DNA from: Paludibacteraceae bacterium
GTDB lineage: Bacteria > Bacteroidota > Bacteroidia > Bacteroidales > Paludibacteraceae
DNA length: 64,000 nucleotides
NCBI GenBank assembly: GCA_017625155.1
Contig: JAGALP010000003.1
Span: 248,001-312,000 of the forward strand
Direction: 5' to 3'
Part shown: one piece after another, positions 35,901-43,263 of the stretch
How the letters are laid out: the number at the start of each line of letters is the position of its first letter
How positions within the stretch are numbered: position 1 is the first letter of the stretch
Notes under the pieces: model-generated
Databases searched by the model: none
Told to the model about the DNA's origin: nothing
What the model saw: only the letters and a program-made list of their open reading frames with translations
Program-made: the position numbers and the translations under genes

Positions 35901-36574
35901 GCGCAGGCATGCGCCGACTGGTGAAACGCCTCCTCAAGAAGTATAACTACCCACCAGAGGCCACCGAGAATGCAATGGAGATTGTCATCCGACAATGCGA
36001 ACAATGGACTGACAACAATAGCGATATACGCCCATCATTGCAGGAGCAAAAAATAGCAAGCGAACAAAATACACCTATTGTAGAACCTGATACACAACCA
36101 CTTATATTAGAGGAAGTGGATGAGGAGCAAAAATTTATTGCCTATTATCCTGTGTATTCAGTACGAGCTGCTTGTGGCCTTTTCGGTCATTATGAACCAG
36201 CAGAGCATATCGGTTGGATGCAAGTGAACGGTTTTGGCAAGAAAGACTGCAATAAGTTTATTATTCAGGCAGTAGGCCATTCTATGGAGCCACGCATCAA
36301 TGATGGCGATTATTGCCTCTTCCAACGTTATCAAGGTGGCTCACGCGAAGGCAAAATTATTCTTGCAGAGCACCAAGGTAGTGTAGATACGGAGTATGAA
36401 GGTAGCTATTCTATTAAGGAATACCATAGCACCAAAAAGTACAACGAGTTTGGTGAATGGGAACATGAGTCCATTGAATTGCACCCTCTGAATCGTTTAT
36501 ACGAGCCAATCATCCTCTCTCCTGATGATATAGAGGAATTCTGCATCATAGGAGAATTCGTAAAGGTGGTATAA
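32993..36574 (+). CDS. hsdR: Type I restriction subunit HsdR fused to a UmuD/LexA-like (S24) autoprotease
   Basis: 1193 residues. Residues about 100-160 form the PD-(D/E)XK nuclease (Asp137, Glu151-Leu-Lys153); 270-700 the translocase with Walker A TQGSGKS, DEAH box and GFTGTP; the helical part ends near 1007. A linker (1008-1044) leads to a second domain (1045-1193) with Cys1061-Gly1062, Ser1097 in GHSMEPRINDGD and Lys1142 in YSIKEY, then LHPLNRLYEPIIL. This is the peptidase S24 pattern of UmuD. In UmuD, Cys24-Gly25 is cut by Ser60 with Lys97; the Gly-to-Ser distance is 35 residues in both. The C-terminal DNA is more A/T-rich than the rest. I infer damage-dependent self-cleavage of HsdR. Confidence 0.93.
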   Translation: MSKDTFNEANYEQAIIELFRDQLGYEYIYGPDIVRDYTEPLFLDRLQQSLLAINPALPAVAIQEAIDKIRQIDTGSLVQRNEVFTDYLQNGVDVSYFDGEEQHSACVRLIDYDHPLHNNFVVANQWSIEEHSVRRADIIVFINGLPLVVMELKSPSRTETNVSEAYAQLRNYMQEIPSLFVYNAFCVMSDLVTSKAGTITSGEDRFMEWKTVDGQTEDNHFANFHVLFCGMFEQERLIEILRDFICFSKEEKQSAKILAGYHQFYAVRKAITSVKEATTTNGKGGVFWHTQGSGKSLSMVFFAKCLQRALSSPTIVVITDRTDLDNQLFGQFSKCADFLRQVPVQAKSRKHLSELLDGIEANGIFFTTMQKFEEGEEPLSQRRNIIVVADEAHRSQYGLTETIDKQTGKLKIGAARMVRNALPNATYIGFTGTPISFKDHSTREVFGDYIDIYDMTQAVKDGATRPVFYESRVVNLKLDEATLQRIDAEYDQMAEEAEEYAIEKSKRELARIDSLLGADETINSLVDDILTHYEDYRQYEQTGKAMIVAYSRPIAMKIYQRILQLRPLWTEKVAVVMTSGNQDPEEWRPIIGNDTHKKELEKRFKDNDSPLKIAIVVDMWLTGFDVPSLSTMYVFKPMAGHNLMQAIARVNRVFGDKQGGLVVDYVGIAAALKQAMKEYTIRDRENYGDTDISKTAYPEFQKRLEVCRDLLHGFDYSAFFGTSDLQRAKAISRGVDYLQAADKQETKNQFVKQAQLLIQARSLCHSLLSYDERLHSAYFEAVRTLITRVEGRGKISLRDINERINALLKQSIKSDSVINLFADVQEEFSIFDAKFLAEIARMKEKNIAIEILKNLINERVKHYQHTNLIQAEKFSELLNRSLSNYLKGMLTNEEVIQELLHLANDISEAEKQGNELGLNSEEKSFYDALTKPEAVQDFYTNEELVAMTKELTDMLRKNRTIDWQKKESARAGMRRLVKRLLKKYNYPPEATENAMEIVIRQCEQWTDNNSDIRPSLQEQKIASEQNTPIVEPDTQPLILEEVDEEQKFIAYYPVYSVRAACGLFGHYEPAEHIGWMQVNGFGKKDCNKFIIQAVGHSMEPRINDGDYCLFQRYQGGSREGKIILAEHQGSVDTEYEGSYSIKEYHSTKKYNEFGEWEHESIELHPLNRLYEPIILSPDDIEEFCIIGEFVKVV

Positions 36575-36744
36575 GTAATTAGGCTCGTATATTCACCGCT
36601 TTTCAAGTAGTCTTCACTGCTTACTTTCGGCACAACCTTCGGCACGCGAAAACTTTTTGCAAAAAAAATACACTCACGCGGGAAACTTAGTAACCACTAC
36701 ACTTCCCGCATGTTGCATATACCATTTTACCCTCCACATTCTCC

Positions 36745-36783
36745 AATCTTCGGCGCGAAACCCCTTCCGCGCCGAAGATTTTT
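36745..36783 (+). terminator. Hairpin terminator after hsdR
   Basis: 13-bp perfect stem (AATCTTCGGCGCG / CGCGCCGAAGATT) with a 10-nt loop and a TTTTT tail. It lies 170 bp after the hsdR stop; the rest of the 338-bp gap has short GCGGGAA / TTCCCGC arms at about 36680-36715 and no gene that I can support. Confidence 0.75.
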
Positions 36784-36847
36784 GCAGCATTATTATAGAA
36801 CTGCATCGAAAGTGAAAACAGGAAATCTGAAGTCAATTCAAAAAAAC

Positions 36848-36878
36848 TTGCATATTTCAGAAAAAATCACTACCTTTG
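36848..36878 (+). promoter_or_regulatory. Promoter of the M49 peptidase gene
   Basis: TTGC at -33 (36848-36852) and TACCTTTG at -7 (36871-36878); leader about 30 nt to the ATG at 36913. Confidence 0.75.
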
Positions 36879-36912
36879 CAGCGAAATATACAGACAACAA
36901 ATTTCAAATCAT

Positions 36913-38889
36913 ATGAAAAAAACAATCCTATTTGGCATGGCGCTCGTAGCACTCAGCGCATGCTGCAAACAAGAACAAACATTCGACTACACCGTGGACA
37001 AGTTTTATGACCTCGAGATTCTGCGCTACCAAGTGCCAGAGTTTGACTCACTGAATCTGCAACAAAAGACCCTCGTTTATCACCTCACCGAAGCAGCTTT
37101 GCACGGTCGTGATATCCTTTACGATCAAAATGGTCGCTACAACCTGCGTATCCGTCGCGCACTCGAAGCCCTCTACACCCAATACCAGGGCGATAAGACA
37201 AGCGAGGAATTCCTCAACTTCGAGAAATATCTCAAACGCGTATGGTTTGCCAACGGTATTCATCACCACTACGCTTCCGACAAGTTCCAACCCGAGTTCT
37301 CTCAAGAGTGGTTTGTTGCTGCATGTGCCGAGGCAGGTGTAACCTACGACGCAGCTATCCTGCCAGTGATGTTCGACCCAACCGTGATGCCTAAGAGTTT
37401 GAGTCTTGACGGCGAAGACCTGCTCCTTGCATCTGCCAACAACTACTACGAAGGTGTGACCCAAGCTGAAGCAGAGGCATACTACGAAGCACACAAAGAC
37501 AACTCCGCAGAGCCATTGTGGATTGGTCTCAACAGCAAGCTCGTGAAGGAGAACGGTAAGGTTGTAGAGCGCGTATATAAGGTAGGTGGCATGTACGGCG
37601 AAGCACTTAGCCATGTGGTTGAGCACCTCGAGAAAGCTCTGCCTTTTGCCGAGAACGACCAACAACGCCTCGTTATTGAGAAGATGATTGAGTTCAACAA
37701 GACGGGCGACCTCCGTGCTTTCAACGAATACTGCATCGCTTGGGTGAAAGACCTCAACAGCCGTGTGGACTTCGTGAACGGCTTCACCGAGACATATGCT
37801 GACCCTCTCGGCATTACAGGTACTTGGGAGTCACTCGTGAACTTCAAAGACATGCGTGCTACCCACCGCTGCCAAACCATCTCCGACAACGCACAATGGT
37901 TCGAGGATAACTCCCCAACCGACAAGAAATACAAGAAAGAGGAAGTCAAAGGCGTGAGCGCAAAGGTTATCACCGCAGCTATCTTGGCTGGCGACTGCTA
38001 TCCAGCTACCCCAATTGGTATCAACCTGCCTAATGCCAACTGGATTCGCAAAGACTATGGTTCTAAGTCTGTCACTATCGACAATATCACCCACGCCTAC
38101 AACGAAGCAGCCAAAGGCAACGGCTTCAACGAGGAGTTTATGATTAGCCCAGAGGTGATTGCCATGTACGAGAAAGCAGGTGCTTGTGGCGACTTGCATA
38201 CCGACCTCCACGAGTGCGTAGGTCACGGATCGGGCAAACTCATGCCAGGCGTTACCAAAGATGCGCTCAAGGAGCACGCTTCTACTATCGAGGAGGCACG
38301 TGCCGACTTGCTCGGTCTCTACTATATGGCTGATCCTAAGTTGGTAGAACTCGGTTTGTTGGAGGATGAAGAGGCATACAAGGGCTTCTACTACCAACAA
38401 ATGATGAACGGCCTCATGACCCAACTTGTGCGCATTGAGCCAGGCAAAGATATTGAGGAGTCACACATGCGCAACCGTCAGCTCATCGCCCTTTGGGTGT
38501 TCAAAAATGCCAAGAACAACGAGGTAGAGATGATCGAGCGCGATGGTAAGCACTATCTCCAAATCAATGACTACGAGGGCATTCGTCACCTCTATGGCGA
38601 GTTGCTCCGGGAGATCCAACGCATCACTTCTGAAGGTGATTACCCTGCAGCTAAAACAATGGTGGAGGAATATGCTGTGAAAGTAGATCAAGACCTGCAC
38701 AAAGAGATTTTGGAGCGTTACGAGAAACTTAACCTAGCTCCATATAAGGGCTTTGTTAACCCTGTTTATACTGCGCACTACGATGCAGAAGGCAATATTA
38801 CGGATGTTACTCTTGACTACACAGAGGGTTACATTGAGCAGCACCTCCGCTACTCACGCGACTATTCTTTCTTGCCTGACATCAATTAA
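36913..38889 (+). CDS. Dipeptidyl-peptidase III-type zinc metallopeptidase (M49), lipoprotein
   Basis: 658 residues. A signal peptide with a lipobox (LSAC, Cys about 17) should place it on a membrane outside the cytoplasm. The zinc motif is HECVGH (about residue 433), the HExxGH form of family M49, with the second motif EEARAD (about 460). It removes dipeptides from peptide N-termini. The codon bias (AAC, CTC, GAG) is high. Next to asparaginase, PepD and a dipeptide epimerase it fits a peptide-catabolism theme. Confidence 0.92.
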   Translation: MKKTILFGMALVALSACCKQEQTFDYTVDKFYDLEILRYQVPEFDSLNLQQKTLVYHLTEAALHGRDILYDQNGRYNLRIRRALEALYTQYQGDKTSEEFLNFEKYLKRVWFANGIHHHYASDKFQPEFSQEWFVAACAEAGVTYDAAILPVMFDPTVMPKSLSLDGEDLLLASANNYYEGVTQAEAEAYYEAHKDNSAEPLWIGLNSKLVKENGKVVERVYKVGGMYGEALSHVVEHLEKALPFAENDQQRLVIEKMIEFNKTGDLRAFNEYCIAWVKDLNSRVDFVNGFTETYADPLGITGTWESLVNFKDMRATHRCQTISDNAQWFEDNSPTDKKYKKEEVKGVSAKVITAAILAGDCYPATPIGINLPNANWIRKDYGSKSVTIDNITHAYNEAAKGNGFNEEFMISPEVIAMYEKAGACGDLHTDLHECVGHGSGKLMPGVTKDALKEHASTIEEARADLLGLYYMADPKLVELGLLEDEEAYKGFYYQQMMNGLMTQLVRIEPGKDIEESHMRNRQLIALWVFKNAKNNEVEMIERDGKHYLQINDYEGIRHLYGELLREIQRITSEGDYPAAKTMVEEYAVKVDQDLHKEILERYEKLNLAPYKGFVNPVYTAHYDAEGNITDVTLDYTEGYIEQHLRYSRDYSFLPDIN

Positions 38890-38893
38890 TGTA

Positions 38894-38985
38894 GTTTAAA
38901 GTTTATGGTTTAAAGTTTAAAGGCAGGAAGTAGCGGCAAGGCCGCATCCCCCAGCCTTTACACCATACACTTTACACCATACACT
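38894..38985. repeat. Intergenic inverted-repeat microrepeat region
   Basis: GTTTAAAGTTTATGGTTTAA on the left and two tandem TTTACACCATACAC units on the right are partly complementary, with a GCGGCAAGGCCGC hairpin between them. It lies between the M49 peptidase and aroA and may act as a terminator or be repeat debris. Confidence 0.5.
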
Positions 38986-38995
38986 AAAAAAATCA

Positions 38996-40072
38996 ATGCG
39001 CATCGAATTGCCAATATCGAAATCCATTGCAAATCGTCTATTGATATTGCAAGCCATACACGGAGACGAGCTTATGCCCGTCTCCGCTACTTTGCCCGAA
39101 GATGTGCAGATTCTCCACCGCGCTTTATGCCTTATCGCCTCATCGCCTCATTGCCTCATTGATGTGGGCAATTGTGGAACCGCCATGCGGTTCTTAACTG
39201 CATACGCAGCACAATTGGAAAATAAAGTCACTGTTTTGGACGGCGTGGAACGCATGCGTCACCGCCCTATTGGGCAGTTGGTAGATGCTTTGCGTGAGAT
39301 AGGCGCAGATATTGAGTATTTGGGCGAAGAGGGCTTCCCGCCTTTGCGCATTAAGGGATGTATATTGGATAAGGATAGGATAATTACTCTTGATAATCCA
39401 CAATCTACGCAGTTCGTTTCTGCTCTATTGCTCATTGGTGCCAACGTCCAAACCGACAGTACGTCCCCTTATATATATATCACGCAAGAAGTAATAAAGC
39501 AATATCAGCTTTCACCTTTCAGTTATCACCTTTCAGTTGAAAAAGATTGGTCCTCCGCCGCCTTCTGGTACGAGTATGTGGCTCTTCACGGTGGTGAGAT
39601 TACGCTCCCTGGCTTATTCCGCAACTCGTTACAAGGCGACAAAGTCGTTGCAGACATCTTCGCTCACCTCGGCGTACATACTGAATATGCCCCTGAAGGC
39701 ATCATCCTTTCGCCTATCGCCTATAGCGAAGCGTCCAATAGCCCACATGGTGGGCGTCCAATAGCCGCACAAGCGGCGTCCCATTCCAAAATCCTTACCC
39801 AGGATTTTGGAAGCTGCCCCGACCTCTATCCCGCTGTCGCACTCACCTGCGAGCGTTTGGGTATAGAGTTACATGCCACAGGCGTAGAATCTTTGCCTCT
39901 GAAAGAATCCGACCGCCTGCGCGCTGTGCGCGAGCACCGCACCGACCACGACCACCGCATGGCAATGGCATTGTTGATTGCTGGCTACGAAGTGGACGAC
40001 ACCGCCTGCATCAGCAAATCCTATCCGCAGTTTATGGAACATTTTCGTCGAATTAACACCTTAAAATTATAA
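38996..40072 (+). CDS. aroA: 3-phosphoshikimate 1-carboxyvinyltransferase (EPSP synthase), rearranged
   Basis: 358 residues, shorter than the usual 410-430. Makes EPSP from shikimate 3-phosphate and phosphoenolpyruvate. Active-site motifs are kept: SKSIANRLL, GNCGTAMRFLTAY, PQSTQFVSALLL, the Asp in QDFGSCPD, KESDR and DHRMAM, and SKSYPQF. Between KESDR and DHRMAM only 10 residues remain where most enzymes have about 35. Three stretches are repeat-derived: about residues 44-52 (ASSPHCL), 170-180 (LSPFSYHLS) and 239-268 (AYSEASNSPHGGRPIAAQAA). Probably still active; starts about 106 bp after the M49 gene. Confidence 0.9.
   Translation: MRIELPISKSIANRLLILQAIHGDELMPVSATLPEDVQILHRALCLIASSPHCLIDVGNCGTAMRFLTAYAAQLENKVTVLDGVERMRHRPIGQLVDALREIGADIEYLGEEGFPPLRIKGCILDKDRIITLDNPQSTQFVSALLLIGANVQTDSTSPYIYITQEVIKQYQLSPFSYHLSVEKDWSSAAFWYEYVALHGGEITLPGLFRNSLQGDKVVADIFAHLGVHTEYAPEGIILSPIAYSEASNSPHGGRPIAAQAASHSKILTQDFGSCPDLYPAVALTCERLGIELHATGVESLPLKESDRLRAVREHRTDHDHRMAMALLIAGYEVDDTACISKSYPQFMEHFRRINTLKL
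39712..39810 (+). repeat. Seed/mini-palindrome element inside aroA
   Basis: Seed GTCCAATAGC (twice) and CTATAGC alternate with mini-palindromes GAAGC, CCCACATGGTGGG and CCGCACAAGCGGC; a CCAAAATCCT / AGGATTTTGG hairpin (39786-39810) follows. The reading frame stays open and adds about 30 residues before the catalytic Asp segment. Confidence 0.75.
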
Positions 40073-40076
40073 TAAT

Positions 40077-42293
40077 ATGAGAGGCAATCATGTGTTTATG
40101 GCTTTAGTTGCCATGATGTTAGTAATTACAAGTTGCGCTTCCAGCGCGGAGAGACGCACCGACCATGCTATTCAGCAAGTGATGAACGACTACCAAGCAG
40201 TAGGTGTCGCTGCTGTTGTTGTCCAAGATGGTAAGATAGTCTATGAAAAAGCCTTTGGCTATGCCAATCTTGATAGTCAAACGCCTTTGACTACTAATCA
40301 TTTTATGCGTATCGCATCTATCTCCAAGTCCTTCACCGCTACATCCCTGATGCAACTCGTGGAAAAAGGCGTCATCTCTCTCGATGATGATGTGAGTGAT
40401 CTCATTGGTTTCCAAGTACGCAACCCACATCACCCAGAAGTACCTATTACATTGCGCATGGTGCTCTCGCACACAGCCAGTTTCCGCGACCCAGAGAATT
40501 ATTCCACACTCGATCATCTCAATCCTGCTGTGAATAGCGATTGCAGTGCCACCTATTACGATTATGCTCCTGGTACGGGCTACAACTACTCAAATCTAGG
40601 TCTTAACTTCGCAGGCGCTATCCTCGAGAAAGTGTCTGGTGTGCGTTTCGACCGCTATGTGAAGGATAGCGTGATCACGCCACTTGGATTGCATGCAGGA
40701 CATAATATTGACGAACTAGACATGAGCAAATGTGCTTCCATATATCACTATAGCGACGGACAATACGTAGAGTCCAATGCCTACGGTAGCGTGGCACATA
40801 AACTTAATGATTATATAATGGGCTACTCAGCACCTATGTTCTCGCCTACTGGTGGTGTGAAAATATCAGCGCATGATTTGGCTACCTATATGATGATGCA
40901 CATGAACTATGGTCAGCTCAATAGTGTGCGTATCATCTCCGAGGAGAGTGCCCAAACCATGCAGACACCCGTATGGATCAAGCTAACAGATGACTACTAC
41001 GAGGACCAATACGGATTGTGCCTTATGGAGTTTGTAGATTTCCTAGATGATCCTCACTACAACACACCTGGCAACTACCCTGTGGGACATACGGGCGACG
41101 CCTACGGATTGCGCAGTATCATGATGTGGAGCCCAGCGGATGGTTGGGGTATCGTAGCCATCACCAATGGATATGTGTACAATCCCGAGAAAGATGTCCT
41201 AGAAGCATTGGCCAATGCCATCTATAAGGCGTATTTTGGTATATCTCAGCCGTGCAACAAGACTGCCCAATTGAATTACGAACCATTTACTGGCGAATTG
41301 CGCCACGCTTTTGGTATCTCCACCAACACGCGCACTACGACCCCTATCGTGCTCACCCGCATCACGCTGGGCGACCAGACGGGATACGGCGAAGCGGCGT
41401 TGCCCCCTTATCTCAAAGAGACACAGGAGTCGGTCTGCGCTTTTCTCCAGTTGGCTCAGCCTGTCATCAATAGCTGCCGTGAGCCGCTGAATGTGGATAG
41501 TATCATGCAGGTAGTCAATGCCTTGGCACCAGGCAATCATGCAGCAAAAGCAAGTATAGACATTGCCTTGCACGACCTCTATGGCAAGGTGCACAACCAG
41601 CCCCTCTGGCAGATGTGGGACATCGATCCTGCTGCTACCCCTTGCACCAGTTATACGATTGGCTACGATGCCAACGATTCGATAGTGCTGCATAAAGTGC
41701 GCGAAGCAGACTGGGCGAAGATTCTCAAAGTCAAACTCGGCCGTGAGGAGGCAGAAGACAAACGTATGATTCGCCTCATCCGTAGTATTAGCAACAAACC
41801 TATCTATGTAGATGCCAACCAAGGTTGGCCCACCAAGGAGCACGCGCTGAAGATGTGCCAATGGTTATCTGAGCAGGGGGTGGTACTTATCGAGCAGCCT
41901 ATGCCTAAGCATATGAACGAGGAACATGCCTGGCTTTGCGAGCGGGTAGAACTGCCTATTATCGCCGACGAGGCATGCCAAACTTATGCCGATGTAGCGG
42001 GGCTGCAACCCTACTACGATGGTATCAATATCAAACTGATGAAGTGTGGCGGCGTGGCGGAAGCGCGTAAGATGATTACTTTGGCGCGTGAGTTGGGTAT
42101 GCAGGTAATGATTGGCTGCATGACGGAAACCAGTGCAGGTATCTCTGCGGCGACAACGCTGAGTCCGTTGGTGGATTATGCCGACTTAGATGGTCATGTA
42201 CTGCTTGCTAATGATCCATACGATGGTATTCAACTGGTGGATGGCAAACTGACACTAGTCAACAAACCTGGCACTGGTGTCACCCCACTATAA
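40077..42293 (+). CDS. Serine beta-lactamase-like hydrolase fused to a dipeptide epimerase
   Basis: 738 residues. Lipobox ITSC (Cys20). Residues about 30-395: class C beta-lactamase / DD-peptidase fold with SISK (Ser81, Lys84), YSN (171-173) and HTG (in PVGHTGD). Residues about 398-738: enolase-superfamily dipeptide epimerase with KVKLG, metal ligands in DANQGW, EQP and ADEAC, and KLMKCGG. The two are joined without a linker. Such epimerases convert L-Ala-D-Glu to L-Ala-L-Glu in murein recycling. A lipoprotein signal puts the epimerase outside the cytoplasm, which is unusual. It begins 4 bp after aroA. Confidence 0.88.
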   Translation: MRGNHVFMALVAMMLVITSCASSAERRTDHAIQQVMNDYQAVGVAAVVVQDGKIVYEKAFGYANLDSQTPLTTNHFMRIASISKSFTATSLMQLVEKGVISLDDDVSDLIGFQVRNPHHPEVPITLRMVLSHTASFRDPENYSTLDHLNPAVNSDCSATYYDYAPGTGYNYSNLGLNFAGAILEKVSGVRFDRYVKDSVITPLGLHAGHNIDELDMSKCASIYHYSDGQYVESNAYGSVAHKLNDYIMGYSAPMFSPTGGVKISAHDLATYMMMHMNYGQLNSVRIISEESAQTMQTPVWIKLTDDYYEDQYGLCLMEFVDFLDDPHYNTPGNYPVGHTGDAYGLRSIMMWSPADGWGIVAITNGYVYNPEKDVLEALANAIYKAYFGISQPCNKTAQLNYEPFTGELRHAFGISTNTRTTTPIVLTRITLGDQTGYGEAALPPYLKETQESVCAFLQLAQPVINSCREPLNVDSIMQVVNALAPGNHAAKASIDIALHDLYGKVHNQPLWQMWDIDPAATPCTSYTIGYDANDSIVLHKVREADWAKILKVKLGREEAEDKRMIRLIRSISNKPIYVDANQGWPTKEHALKMCQWLSEQGVVLIEQPMPKHMNEEHAWLCERVELPIIADEACQTYADVAGLQPYYDGINIKLMKCGGVAEARKMITLARELGMQVMIGCMTETSAGISAATTLSPLVDYADLDGHVLLANDPYDGIQLVDGKLTLVNKPGTGVTPL

Positions 42294-42356
42294 CGCTTAA
42301 CGATTTAAGAATCATGATAAAAGACAATTAACTCGGCACGAGTTTATTTTGGTAGG

Positions 42357-43169
42357 ATGGATGAGTGTCAAGAACATATTACTGTGGTGATTCCACAAAA
42401 GGGAATTAACGACGAAGGTAAGGGCAAGAAACATGCCCTTTATCGCCTTATATCTGCTGCGGAAACGGACTATGTATGGATGATGGATGACGATGTATTA
42501 CCTGCTCCTACAGCCAATAGCTCGTTATGCGAGCGTCCAATAGGTGGAACACCGTCCAATAGCCTCTACGAGGCGTCCGATCTCCTCATCCTGCCTTTGC
42601 GTATGGAATCGGAGAGGGAGAAACCATCGCTACTGGAGCGGTTACAAATCGCCGAGTATGCTGCTATTCAGCAACTTACTATAGAAACTGCCAAACGAGG
42701 GCACGCTGTCATGTGTAGCGGGGCGAACCTCATTGCCAAACGTGATAGATGGTTGGAGTCCTATCCCGACTTGCACCCCGAAATACCCAGTGGCGATGAT
42801 ATGTTTCTCTTAGAGTCCTTCAAGCGTCGGGGGCTGAAGATTGCGGTGAGTGAGAGCGAGGAATTGACCGCAATCGTTCGTCCTCACACCTCGTGGAGCG
42901 AGTTTTGGAAGCAACGCATGCGCTGGGCAGGTAAAGCACCTAAATATACGGACAAAGATATTCTTTGCTGTGGAGCAATCGTATTGATAGCCAATGTGAT
43001 ACAGGTGTTATGTCCTGTGGCTTTGATTGTGAAGTTTCCGATTGAATATCACTTGATTAAGAAACGCGACAAGTCGGTTGGCTTCGGTACAGCGTTGCTG
43101 CTGGAGGTGGTATATCCATTCTATATGTTGATTTGTTTGATTGGCGGATTATTTCGCCGCCGTTGGTGA
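42357..43169 (+). CDS. Glycosyltransferase family 2, 5'-truncated (possible pseudogene)
   Basis: 270 residues. The frame starts at the middle of a GT-A domain: the NDP-binding N-terminal strand (about 80 residues; compare TISVIVCARNE in the gene at 22816) is missing, and stops in frame at 42315-42320 rule out a longer frame. Later motifs are kept: MMDDDVLP, SGDDMFLLESFKRRG, WKQRMRWAGK, and two C-terminal membrane helices. A seed/palindrome insertion (42511-42579) adds about 20 residues in the middle of the donor-side loop. It may be a decaying gene or use an unrecognised start. Confidence 0.7.
   Translation: MDECQEHITVVIPQKGINDEGKGKKHALYRLISAAETDYVWMMDDDVLPAPTANSSLCERPIGGTPSNSLYEASDLLILPLRMESEREKPSLLERLQIAEYAAIQQLTIETAKRGHAVMCSGANLIAKRDRWLESYPDLHPEIPSGDDMFLLESFKRRGLKIAVSESEELTAIVRPHTSWSEFWKQRMRWAGKAPKYTDKDILCCGAIVLIANVIQVLCPVALIVKFPIEYHLIKKRDKSVGFGTALLLEVVYPFYMLICLIGGLFRRRW
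42511..42579 (+). repeat. Seed/mini-palindrome element inside the truncated glycosyltransferase
   Basis: GCCAATAGC and two GTCCAATAG(C) seeds separated by mini-palindromes TCGTTATGCGA, GGTGGAACACC and GCCTCTACGAGGC. The frame is kept. Same seed as in aroA and the M16 gene. Confidence 0.75.
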
Positions 43170-43215
43170 TATGTGATGTAAAGGTGATAGGATGAATAAA
43201 TAAAAGTTTATTTAA

Positions 43216-43247
43216 TTTGCAAATATACATTTTTTTTTGTACCTTTG
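43216..43247 (+). promoter_or_regulatory. Promoter of the asparaginase gene
   Basis: TTTGC at -33 (43216-43220), T-rich spacer and TACCTTTG at -7 (43240-43247). Transcription should start near 43253, which excludes the upstream ATG at 43237. Confidence 0.8.
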
Positions 43248-43263
43248 CAAACGAATTAATGAC

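Noticed and set aside
36041..36574. S24 domain as a separate phage repressor or umuD gene
   Set aside because: The frame runs without a stop or a plausible internal start from the HsdR part through the linker to the domain, so it is one protein.
25782..36574. Prophage or integrative element
   Set aside because: No integrase, tRNA-borne attachment site or phage structural genes; the A/T-rich genes and mosaic hsdS are better explained by exchange of restriction modules.
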